Below are positions 7,601-12,561 of a DNA stretch of 12,604 nucleotides, piece by piece. Source of the stretch: Lachnospiraceae bacterium UBA3785 (lineage in GTDB: Bacteria > Bacillota > Clostridia > Lachnospirales > Lachnospiraceae); assembly GCA_002369495.1 (NCBI GenBank), contig DFFD01000131.1:1-12604 (forward strand), written 5' to 3'. The position numbers and the translations under genes were made by a program. Numbering within the stretch: the stretch's first letter is position 1; every line of letters starts with the position of its first letter. Under the pieces are notes generated by a model. It saw only the letters and a list, made by a program, of their open reading frames with translations. It did not search any database and had not been told where the DNA came from.

Positions 7601-7887
7601 GCGTGCCCGGCTGGAAGGAAGGGACGCAGACGCTGACGTCGATCAATTCGGCCAACCCGCTCGCGGGGGAGACCATGAATTTTCAGGCGATCCCCTACAG
7701 CGCGGAGATGCTGGAGGTGGCGGAGCATATTCACGAGCTTCCGAAGCCGCGGTTTACCTTCGTCCGCGTCTCGCTGACGCAGATGGGCGTCGGCGGCGAC
7801 GACAGCTGGGGGGCACTGCCGCTGCCGGAGTTTATTCCGACGGCGGAGAGGCCGATCCACTTTGAGGTGGAGTTCAGGCACCTTTAA
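4633..7887 (+). CDS. lacZ: Beta-galactosidase, glycoside hydrolase family 2 (LacZ type)
   Basis: This 1084-residue cytosolic enzyme, with no signal peptide, should hydrolyse terminal beta-galactosides such as lactose. Domains in order: jelly-roll sugar-binding domain (about 45-230, ending with FEDQDFFRFYGIFRD), Ig-like domain (about 235-355), TIM barrel (about 358-655), a further beta domain, and the C-terminal beta-sandwich (about 775-1080) with FWRAPTDND and GGDDSW (W1059). The acid/base glutamate is E494 in IWSIGNES, the nucleophile is E561 in CEMSHSMGNS, and the metal-site motif appears as NNMETHG. It is slightly longer than E. coli LacZ (about 1023). ATG 4633 has only a modest GGAG (4622-4625) and starts 14 nt after cdd. 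No separate promoter is visible, so it is probably the last gene of the nucleoside operon. A related GH2 specificity is possible. Confidence 0.92.
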   Translation: METFDYGILNDPHIYKIGALPAHSDHIVYADTDEMEQAGTVLKDCFRRAAAGDEINVRLDETFMSSMRLSLNGFYKFHCAKNRDAAIPGFFAEDFDASGWDDIYVPSHIELAGYGMPQYVNVQYPWDGHEEVPRGKAPVTTNPIASFLKDIRIPEKWRGNRVFISFRGVESGFALWLNGEFVGYSEDSFTPSEFELTPFLKDGWNRLAIQVYKWTTGSWFEDQDFFRFYGIFRDIYLYEVPPIHIYDLKVAAIPSRNLTAGNFSVQADFHVPFPGENENPGIRQRYSGSLHLTLSYEKKTVLEMTVPIREKTIVKRTIEHPVLWSAEDPQLYHLTLEVLDSSGHLMEVTSQEVGFRRFEMKNGLMCLNGKRIVFKGVNRHEWSPERGRVPDLCDAVTDLVIMKRNNINALRTSHYVNSYFVYMLCDFFGIYVIAENNMETHGSWVPHHMGRQPRENVLPGDHIEYLPMLLERVDSTCRLLRNHPSILIWSIGNESYGGYVTSEMANRFRTHDPNRLVHYEGVANDPSYPDTSDMVSRMYHSAKDIEKWLDTHPEKPFISCEMSHSMGNSNGGLFKYTELTERRPRYQGGFIWDFIDQALYRKDRYGDEYLAYGGDFDDRPHDGNFSGNGLVNAERRPSGKLQEVKYLYQNIQIEVGPTTFTVENRNLFIGTERFDCRVRLEKEGVILREICPEVDVPPLSRKTFNLPKARWEEEPGEYVFTVSLMLREDCLWARKGHEVAFGQAAYLISGREDRLVSERERIRFDRRRPGLNVVHGDYNIGVQGDHFEVLFSLVEGNIVSYRCGGIEYLTAPPRAEFWRAPTDNDRGNHMPGRTSAWKSASLYASAVPVVGKADDAEEYPRIKETDDYFEISFRKYLPVFGDFPILFTYLVFPNGTVRVLLDMDRREDLPPLPGFGLTFRLDADFSHVTWYGLGPEENYCDRNMGARLDVFKRRVSENMETYLRPQECGNRTGVRWARVENKKGRGLLFSVPGWKEGTQTLTSINSANPLAGETMNFQAIPYSAEMLEVAEHIHELPKPRFTFVRVSLTQMGVGGDDSWGALPLPEFIPTAERPIHFEVEFRHL

Positions 7888-7905
7888 ATACTTAAAAAAT
7901 ATAAT

Positions 7906-7926
7906 TTCACGCGGTGAAGCGGTAAA
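7906..7926. repeat. Short palindrome and direct repeat upstream of paaK
   Basis: TTCAC (7906-7910) and GTGAA (7914-7918) form an inverted repeat with a 3-bp centre. GCGGTGAA (7911-7918) is then repeated as GCGGTAAA (7919-7926). It lies just upstream of the -35 of the next unit and may be a regulator site. I see no convincing terminator for lacZ in this gap. Confidence 0.25.
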
Positions 7927-7932
7927 ATTTAT

Positions 7933-7962
7933 GTGGCATTTTATTTCCTTTCGTGCTAATAT
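7933..7962 (+). promoter_or_regulatory. Promoter of the ligase-ACT-ispF unit
   Basis: GTGGCA (7933-7938, 4 of 6 to consensus) is 18 bp from the extended -10 TGC-TAATAT (-10 hexamer 7957-7962). The TGC plus -10 layout resembles the udp promoter. Transcription would start near 7968. Confidence 0.6.
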
Positions 7963-7967
7963 AGGTA

Positions 7968-7986
7968 GCAGCGTTTTTGACGCTGC
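7968..7986 (+). other. Hairpin at the predicted 5' end of the ligase message
   Basis: GCAGCG (7968-7973) pairs perfectly with CGCTGC (7981-7986) across a 7-nt loop. It starts at the predicted transcription start and lacks a following T tract. It therefore looks like a 5' stabilising hairpin rather than a terminator. Confidence 0.4.
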
Positions 7987-8018
7987 CGGATTTATCGCAA
8001 TGAGAGGAGAATTGTCGT

Positions 8019-9326
8019 ATGGGTAACTATTTTTCACCGGAGAAGGAAACCGCATCGAGAGAACAGATCAGGGAGTGGCAGAGCAGGGGCCTCGTCGACT
8101 GCGTAAAGCGGGTCTACGAGAACGTACCGTACTACAGAGAGAAAATGCAGGAAGCCGGCGTCACGCCGGACGATATCCGCGGCCTTGAGGACCTTCACAA
8201 GCTGCCGTTCCTCACCAAGGACGACCTTCGCGAAGCGTATCCCTACGGCCTCATGGCGAGACCGCTCTCCGACTGCGTGCGTATCCACAGCACGTCCGGC
8301 ACGACCGGCCGCCGCGTGGTTGCATTTTACACCCAGAACGACATTGATCTCTGGGATGAGTGCTGCGCCAGAGCGCTCGTCGCTGCCGGCGGCACGAAGG
8401 ACGACGTTGTCCAGGTCAGCTACGGATTCGGCCTTTTTACGGGCGGCGCCGGCCTTAACGGCGGCTCCCACAAGCTCGGATGTCTGACGCTCCCGATGTC
8501 TTCCGGCAATACGGACAGGCAGATCCAGTTCATGACCGACCTTCAGGCATCGATCATCTGCTGCACCCCGTCCTATGCGGCCTATCTCGCCGAGTCCATC
8601 AACGAGAGAGGCCTGCGCGACAAGATCCATCTGAAGGCCGGCATCTTCGGCGCGGAAGCCTGGACAGAGGAAATGCGCCGCGATATCGAGCAGGCGCTCG
8701 GCATCAAGGCTTACGATATCTACGGCCTGACCGAGATCTCCGGACCCGGCGTCGCGTTCGAGTGCTCCGCACAGACCGGCATGCACATCAACGAGGACTA
8801 TTTCATCGCCGAGGTCATCAATCCGAAGACCGGCGAGGTCCTGCCGGAAGGCGAGAAGGGCGAGCTCGTGTTCACGTCGTTCGCGAAGGAAGCGTTCCCG
8901 CTGATCCGCTACCGCACCAAGGATATCTGCATTCTCTCCCGCGAGAAATGCTCCTGCGGCCGCACCTTCGTGAAAATGACCAAGCCGCTCGGCCGCTCCG
9001 ACGACATGCTGATCGTCAAGGGCGTCAACGTGTTCCCGAGCCAGATCGAGACGGTCCTCCTGAACCACGGCTACGCGGCGAACTACCAGATCATCGTCGA
9101 CCGCCAGAAGAACAGCGACAGCATCGAGGTCCGCGTCGAGATGACGCCGGAGATGTTCTCTGATGAGCTGTCCAAGATCACCGCCCGCGAGAAAGAGCTC
9201 GTCGGCGCACTCAAGTCCATGCTGGGCATCTATGCGGTCGTCCGCCTTGTGGAGCCGAAATCGATCATCCGCTCCGAGGGCAAGGCTGTCCGCGTCATTG
9301 ATAAGAGAAACCTGTATCAGGGATGA
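8019..9326 (+). CDS. paaK: Phenylacetate-CoA ligase-like adenylate-forming enzyme
   Basis: A 435-residue ANL-family ligase that should activate an aryl acid such as phenylacetate with ATP and join it to CoA. Family motifs in order: the P-loop STSGTTGRR (91-99), YGLTE (235-239), IRYRTKD (296-302) with the ATP-ribose aspartate D302, a CSCGR turn (311-315), the hinge GRSDDM (325-330) followed by VKGVNVFP (333-340), and a C-terminal lysine in EGKAVRV (K422). Length matches PaaK. ATG 8019 follows AGAGGAG (8003-8009) at 9 nt. It is first in a unit with a tandem-ACT gene 24 nt downstream. In Clostridia and archaea such pairs often accompany indolepyruvate oxidoreductase genes (recalled knowledge), which are absent here. 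Indoleacetate or another aryl acid is possible; there is no phenylacetate degradation cluster around it. Confidence 0.88.
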   Translation: MGNYFSPEKETASREQIREWQSRGLVDCVKRVYENVPYYREKMQEAGVTPDDIRGLEDLHKLPFLTKDDLREAYPYGLMARPLSDCVRIHSTSGTTGRRVVAFYTQNDIDLWDECCARALVAAGGTKDDVVQVSYGFGLFTGGAGLNGGSHKLGCLTLPMSSGNTDRQIQFMTDLQASIICCTPSYAAYLAESINERGLRDKIHLKAGIFGAEAWTEEMRRDIEQALGIKAYDIYGLTEISGPGVAFECSAQTGMHINEDYFIAEVINPKTGEVLPEGEKGELVFTSFAKEAFPLIRYRTKDICILSREKCSCGRTFVKMTKPLGRSDDMLIVKGVNVFPSQIETVLLNHGYAANYQIIVDRQKNSDSIEVRVEMTPEMFSDELSKITAREKELVGALKSMLGIYAVVRLVEPKSIIRSEGKAVRVIDKRNLYQG

Positions 9327-9350
9327 AACTAAGAGAAGGAGGATAACAAG

Positions 9351-9794
9351 ATGGATTACACGCAGCAGATCTCAGTATTCCTTGAGAACCGTCCCGGCAC
9401 GCTGGCGGAGCTGACGGGCGTTCTCTGCGAGCACAACATCGACATGCGCGCGATGTGCGTGGCGGACGCGATGGATTTCGGCATCGCCCGCATCATTGTG
9501 GACGACGTCTTCAACACGATGACCGTGCTGAAGGACGCCGGCTATGTCTGCCAGATCACGAAGGTCCTGACAGTCGAGATGCAGGATGAGCCCGGCTCGC
9601 TGGCGAAGATCCTTGACATGCTCGGCAGAGAAGGCATCAACCTTGAATACACGTATGCATTCCTGACCCGCAGGAAAGACACCGCCTATCTTGTCCTCAA
9701 GGTGGCCGATCTCGAGAAGGCCGAGAAGGTGCTCCGCGCCGCGAAGATCAAGCTGGTCGGGCAGGAAGCGCTGCAGGAAATTTTCGGGGACTGA
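9351..9794 (+). CDS. Tandem ACT-domain protein
   Basis: A stand-alone 147-residue protein made of two ACT domains (about 5-68 and 72-138). ACT domains usually bind amino acids and regulate enzymes. The ligand-loop signatures are NRPG (13-16) and DEPG (79-82), each at the strand-1/helix-1 turn, and each is followed by a helix and a conserved hydrophobic strand. No catalytic domain is attached. AGGAGG (9337-9342) lies 8 nt before ATG 9351. It sits 24 nt after the CoA ligase and 2 nt before ispF. The pairing suggests that it senses an aromatic or branched-chain amino acid and modulates the ligase, but no partner interaction can be read from the sequence. Confidence 0.88.
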   Translation: MDYTQQISVFLENRPGTLAELTGVLCEHNIDMRAMCVADAMDFGIARIIVDDVFNTMTVLKDAGYVCQITKVLTVEMQDEPGSLAKILDMLGREGINLEYTYAFLTRRKDTAYLVLKVADLEKAEKVLRAAKIKLVGQEALQEIFGD

Positions 9795-9796
9795 AC

Positions 9797-10270
9797 ATGA
9801 TAAGAGTCGGAACAGGTTATGACGTGCACCGGCTTGCGGAAAACCGCAGGCTGGTGATCGGCGGTGTGACGATCCCGTATGAGAAGGGGCTGCTCGGCCA
9901 CTCGGACGCGGACGTGCTTCTCCACGCGGTCATGGACGCGCTCTTAGGGGCGGCAGGGCTCGGTGATATCGGGCTTCATTTTCCGGACAGCGGTGCGGAA
10001 TTCAAGGATATCGACTCGCGCGTGCTGCTCCGGCGCGTGCGGGACCTGCTTGCTGATGCCGGATTTAAGACCGGCAATGTCGACGCGACGATCATCGCCC
10101 AGCGGCCGAAGATGAGGCCGCACATCGAGGCGATGCGGGCCAACATCGCGGAGGATCTCGGGATCGACGTTACACAGGTAAATGTGAAGGCCACGACGGA
10201 GGAGGGCCTCGGGTTTACCGGGGAAGGCCTCGGGATCGCGGCGCAGGCGGTATGCCTGATTGAAGGGTAA
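9797..10270 (+). CDS. ispF: 2-C-methyl-D-erythritol 2,4-cyclodiphosphate synthase
   Basis: An enzyme of the non-mevalonate (MEP) isoprenoid pathway that cyclises CDP-methylerythritol 2-phosphate with release of CMP. It is 157 residues, the normal size. The zinc ligands are D9 and H11 in GYDVH and H43 in DADVLLHA; the substrate-binding GHSDAD is at 34-39; and the C-terminal [12 protein letters not shown] is at 131-142. It works as a trimer with active sites between subunits (family knowledge). ATG 9797 lies 2 nt after the ACT gene stop, with GGGGA (9786-9790) inside the ACT gene as ribosome site, so translation is probably coupled. Two in-frame stops (TAA TAA) end it. No other MEP gene is in the window. 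Identification is secure. Confidence 0.96.
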   Translation: MIRVGTGYDVHRLAENRRLVIGGVTIPYEKGLLGHSDADVLLHAVMDALLGAAGLGDIGLHFPDSGAEFKDIDSRVLLRRVRDLLADAGFKTGNVDATIIAQRPKMRPHIEAMRANIAEDLGIDVTQVNVKATTEEGLGFTGEGLGIAAQAVCLIEG

Positions 10271-10278
10271 TAAAAGCC

Positions 10279-10369
10279 TCAGGGACGGTTCCCTGGGACA
10301 GATCTAAGAAAAGCAGCTCTCTTTTCGAGAGCTGCTTTTCTTAGATCCGTCTCCGGGAACTGTCCTCGA
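10279..10369. repeat. Long imperfect palindrome / bidirectional terminator (REP-like)
   Basis: The core is a perfect 21-bp stem (10301-10321 with 10327-10347) around a 5-nt loop. It extends outward for another 18 positions (10283-10300 against 10348-10365) with only two mismatches and two G-T pairs. The inner part has an A-rich 5' arm and a T-rich 3' arm, as in bidirectional terminators between convergent genes. The outer GGGAC...GGGAACTGTCC arms resemble dispersed palindromic repeats I recall from clostridial genomes, which is unproven here. Its right half contains the stop and last codons of the minus-strand gene. Confidence 0.8.
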
Positions 10370-11387
10370 TATTCTCCTGCGCGTCCAGCTCGTCGGTGCG
10401 CTCCTTCAGGGCCTTGAAGAACTTGTCGGGGATGGTCGGCTGGCCGGCGTTCACCTCGCTGTCCTCGGGGTCGTAAATATTGCGGATCTCGATTTCATTT
10501 TTGTAGCCGCAGTTGGTGCATTTCCAGATATGGTGATGGTCGTCGAAACCCTCCTGGCTGTTCAGGTGCTCGCCGCATCGGTCGCAGTACCATTCGATCC
10601 CGGGGAAACGCTTGTCAAGATCGTCGCCCTCATAGTAGTAGTCGAAGTCTTCATTTTCACGGAGAGAGGCGGGCTGGGATCTCCGCGGACGGAAACCGCT
10701 GTCGTAGACGTAGGTGAGACGGCTTATGCGGTTGCGGAGCAGGGCACCCAGGAGAAGCCAGGTAAATGAATTCAGCTTGCTCTCCAGCGTATTGATATTC
10801 CACTCGTTGATCACACCCTCCATGAGGTCGTAGAAGATCTCGTCGTCCATCGGGAAGAGCTCCAGCTCCTTGTCGCGGCTGCTGATCGCCTCCCTGCGCG
10901 CGGTGACCGCGTTGATGTAGTCGGCGAAGGTCAGGAAGAAGCGTTCCCATTCGGTCTCCGAGAAGCCCTTGAACAGGTCGAGCACCCCGCAGCGCAGGTC
11001 ATTCAGGCGGTCTTCATTGTTCGCAAGGTCGCCGGCGATCTTTTCCTGGATGAGGGAGGCGGTCTTGCGCTCCTTCTCGATCCCCTTTTTGGCGGTACCG
11101 ATTAGGCGGCCGATGATCTGGGTCACACGCTTGCTCTGGCCGGTGTGGAAGCTGCCCTGGTAGCGGACCGCCTCGATGTAGCCGTCCATGTCGTTGTAGA
11201 CCGCGTTTTTCTTGGTCTGGCCGTCTGACGGGATCTCCTTCACGATGAAGCCCTTGAAGAAGGCGTCCAGCACCTCGATCTGTTTCGGAACGGGGACCTC
11301 CCTGACCTCCTTGTAGTAGAGGGATGCTATGCAGCCGAGCCGCAGCTCGTTCGGAATCGCCGGCTTGTTTCTGGTCGATGATTTCAT
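10341..11387 (-). CDS. Unrecognised protein with a C-terminal zinc ribbon
   Basis: I do not recognise this 348-residue soluble protein. The N-terminal half is rich in charged helices, including a likely coiled coil around residues 85-130. The middle has a hydrophobic helix (about 208-217, FTWLLLGALL) too short and isolated to be a convincing membrane anchor. An acidic stretch (244-258) precedes a zinc ribbon with C268, C271, C290 and C293 (C-x2-C-x18-C-x2-C), including three histidines at 284-286. The start at 11387 is preceded by GAGG on the minus strand at good spacing. A longer frame from 11459 would begin upstream of the TATAAT promoter. The last residues and the stop lie inside the palindrome at 10279-10369. 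It diverges from another zinc-ribbon gene across a shared regulatory region. Function is unknown; regulatory or nucleic-acid binding is only a guess. Confidence 0.75.
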   Translation of the reverse strand: MKSSTRNKPAIPNELRLGCIASLYYKEVREVPVPKQIEVLDAFFKGFIVKEIPSDGQTKKNAVYNDMDGYIEAVRYQGSFHTGQSKRVTQIIGRLIGTAKKGIEKERKTASLIQEKIAGDLANNEDRLNDLRCGVLDLFKGFSETEWERFFLTFADYINAVTARREAISSRDKELELFPMDDEIFYDLMEGVINEWNINTLESKLNSFTWLLLGALLRNRISRLTYVYDSGFRPRRSQPASLRENEDFDYYYEGDDLDKRFPGIEWYCDRCGEHLNSQEGFDDHHHIWKCTNCGYKNEIEIRNIYDPEDSEVNAGQPTIPDKFFKALKERTDELDAQENIEDSSRRRI

Positions 11388-11417
11388 GTTCTTACCTCGC
11401 TTATCTTGCATGATTCC

Positions 11418-11423
11418 ATTATA
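11418..11423 (-). promoter_or_regulatory. -10 element (TATAAT) for the minus-strand zinc-ribbon gene
   Basis: A perfect minus-strand TATAAT lies 30 bp upstream of the chosen ATG at 11387, giving a start of transcription near 11411. The -35 is weak (TTCCCC-like, 11442-11447), which is compatible with regulated expression. Confidence 0.5.
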
Positions 11424-11456
11424 AGGCATAATCCCGAAAGAGGGGAAACAGATTTG

Positions 11457-11491
11457 CATTTGGAAATGTTTTGGGGATATGTTTCCAAATG
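11457..11491. promoter_or_regulatory. Paired 12-bp palindromic sites between divergent genes
   Basis: CATTTGGAAATG (11457-11468) and TGTTTCCAAATG (11480-11491) are related: the second matches the reverse complement of the first at 10 of 12 bases. Each is near-palindromic itself, and their centres are 23 bp apart. Together they also form a 10-bp perfect inverted repeat (11457-11466 with 11482-11491). They overlap the -35 zones of both divergent promoters, as expected of a shared operator. Confidence 0.5.
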
Positions 11492-11500
11492 GAATTTGCC

Positions 11501-11506
11501 TACAAT
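11501..11506 (+). promoter_or_regulatory. -10 element (TACAAT) of the zinc-ribbon/TM2 gene
   Basis: TACAAT matches the -10 consensus at five of six bases, and the start would fall near 11512-11514. The -35 region (about 11478-11484) is poor and overlaps the right-hand palindromic site. Confidence 0.45.
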
Positions 11507-11513
11507 ACGGATG

Positions 11514-11538
11514 GATGAATGGAAGGATTCATCACTTT
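11514..11538 (+). other. 5' leader hairpin followed by T5
   Basis: GATGAAT (11514-11520) pairs with ATTCATC (11527-11533) around a 6-nt loop, and TTTTT follows two bases later. It begins at the predicted transcription start. It could stabilise the message or act as a weak attenuator; the stem is AT-rich, so efficient termination is doubtful. Confidence 0.35.
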
Positions 11539-11558
11539 TTCGTGCGAGGTGAATGAAA

Positions 11559-12284
11559 ATGAAATGCCCCAACTGCGGCGCCCAGGGAAACGGAAAATTC
11601 TGCGAATACTGCGGGGCGGAGCTCCCCCGGTCGGCCCCGGAGACCGTCAACAATATCGAAGACAATTCGCACAGCCAGGTGATCAATAATTTCTATTTTC
11701 AGGGAGCGGCTCCGAGGGCGGAGGACCCTGACGATGTGGGCAACATCCAGAAACCGGTCAGGAGCTCCTCCTACAGCTATGGGGAAATGAACCGCGCAAG
11801 GACCCCTGACCCTGCCGTCTCTTCCTACAGCTACGGGGAGATGCAGGAGCCGCAGCCGGCGCCTCAGCCGCGGTACTATCAGGCGCCGAGGGTTTCCTCC
11901 AAGGACTGGCTCGGGACGCTGCTGTTCTGCCTGCTGCTTGGTTTCTTTGGCGGCCATCAGTTTTACGTCGGGAAGACCGGTAAGGGCTTCCTCTACCTGT
12001 TCACAGCCGGACTTTTCGGGTTCGGCTGGATCATTGATATCATCCTGATCCTCGCGGGGCATTTCCAGGATGCGGACGGGCTGCCGGTGGTGCGTGATCC
12101 GGGGGCGTATGCCTGGGGTGAGCGGCCGGAGGCCGGCGGGAAGAGCGTCTTTCGGATCCTCATGATCGTCTGCATCGTGCTGGCGCTCCTCACGGCCGGG
12201 AGCGGCTCGGGCCTCATCGTTTTCGGAGCCCTGGCGGTCCTGTTCTGGTATCTCTCGAAAAATGCCTCCGGCAGGCCCCTCTGA
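11559..12284 (+). CDS. Zinc-ribbon and TM2-domain membrane protein
   Basis: This 241-residue protein begins with a zinc ribbon (C3, C6, C15, C18; C-x2-C-x8-C-x2-C). A polar, proline-rich linker (about 23-110) follows, with the motif NNFYF near 43-47 and a repeated SYSYGEM (71-77 and 89-95). A TM2 domain comes next (about 114-180: two membrane helices separated by [13 protein letters not shown], with D160 near the end of the second helix). A final hydrophobic segment (about 196-231) may be one or two more helices. ATG 11559 is chosen because GAGG (11546-11549) sits 9 nt away; ATG 11553 is only 3 nt from it. TM2 proteins are widespread small membrane proteins of unsettled function. No signal peptide precedes the ribbon, so it should be cytosolic. 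No clear terminator follows. Confidence 0.85.
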   Translation: MKCPNCGAQGNGKFCEYCGAELPRSAPETVNNIEDNSHSQVINNFYFQGAAPRAEDPDDVGNIQKPVRSSSYSYGEMNRARTPDPAVSSYSYGEMQEPQPAPQPRYYQAPRVSSKDWLGTLLFCLLLGFFGGHQFYVGKTGKGFLYLFTAGLFGFGWIIDIILILAGHFQDADGLPVVRDPGAYAWGERPEAGGKSVFRILMIVCIVLALLTAGSGSGLIVFGALAVLFWYLSKNASGRPL

Positions 12285-12313
12285 AAAAAGTTTTAAAAAA
12301 GAGAAAATACTTG

Positions 12314-12342
12314 TTGACAAACGGGCCCTGCGTGATTATAAT
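12314..12342 (+). promoter_or_regulatory. Consensus promoter for tRNA-Pro
   Basis: A perfect TTGACA (12314-12319), a 17-bp spacer and a perfect TATAAT (12337-12342). Transcription would start near 12349, about 26 nt ahead of the mature tRNA. This is the strongest promoter in the window, as expected for a stable RNA. Confidence 0.92.
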
Positions 12343-12374
12343 CATTATTGCTGTCGGGGAAAACCCAAGGCAAT

Positions 12375-12448
12375 CGATGCGTGGCTCAGTTTGGTAGAGC
12401 GCTGCGTTCGGGACGCAGAGGGCGCAGGTTCAAATCCTGTCGCATCGA
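12375..12448 (+). tRNA. tRNA-Pro (anticodon CGG)
   Basis: A 74-nt cloverleaf. The acceptor stem CGATGCG (12375-12381) pairs perfectly with CGCATCG (12441-12447), with A73 as discriminator. The D stem is GCTC/GAGC, and the anticodon stem CTGCG/CGCAG encloses TTCGGGA, with CGG at 12409-12411 reading CCG codons. The T arm is GCAGG-TTCAAAT-CCTGT with one G-T pair. C1-G72 with A73 is typical of bacterial proline tRNAs. CCA is not encoded; six T follow at 12450-12455. Confidence 0.96.
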
Positions 12449-12513
12449 CTTTTTTATGCCCGGAAATTGCTGATCTGAACCCTATCAAGTAGATACGTGA
12501 AAAAGTAAAATCG

Positions 12514-12547
12514 AAACGCAGCCAGTTCATCATGCTGGTTGCGTTTT
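12514..12547. terminator. Bidirectional terminator downstream of tRNA-Pro
   Basis: A 12-bp stem (12514-12525 with 12535-12546) has one G-T pair and a 9-nt loop. TTTTCTT follows on the plus strand. On the minus strand the stem is followed by a T-rich stretch complementary to 12499-12512. It can end both the tRNA transcript and a convergent minus-strand gene. Confidence 0.75.
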
Positions 12548-12561
12548 CTTATGCGTTTTTG

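Noticed and set aside
7888..8018. Riboswitch in the leader of the CoA ligase
   Set aside because: Only one short hairpin is present in a leader of about 50 nt, with no conserved aptamer core and no terminator/antiterminator pair.
6325..8055. 576-codon minus-strand open frame opposite lacZ
   Set aside because: It is antisense to an intact GH2 gene with all catalytic motifs. The translation lacks recognisable domains and is rich in R, H and P, as expected of a mirror frame in GC-rich DNA.
8034..9068. 344-codon minus-strand open frame opposite the CoA ligase
   Set aside because: It is antisense to a gene with complete ANL motifs; its composition is a mirror artefact.
11388..11459. Longer minus-strand zinc-ribbon protein starting at 11459
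   Set aside because: It would begin upstream of the TATAAT at 11418-11423 and has no ribosome site; ATG 11387 has one.
12285..12313. Terminator after the TM2 gene
   Set aside because: The stretch is A-rich on the plus strand, with no stem long enough and no T tract. The weak GCCT/AGGC pairing at the gene end is not followed by T residues.
12262..12533. Short open frames on both strands across tRNA-Pro (for example ATGFEPAPSASRTQRS on the minus strand)
   Set aside because: These are the familiar spurious translations of a tRNA gene and its flanks. The cloverleaf and its promoter explain the sequence.
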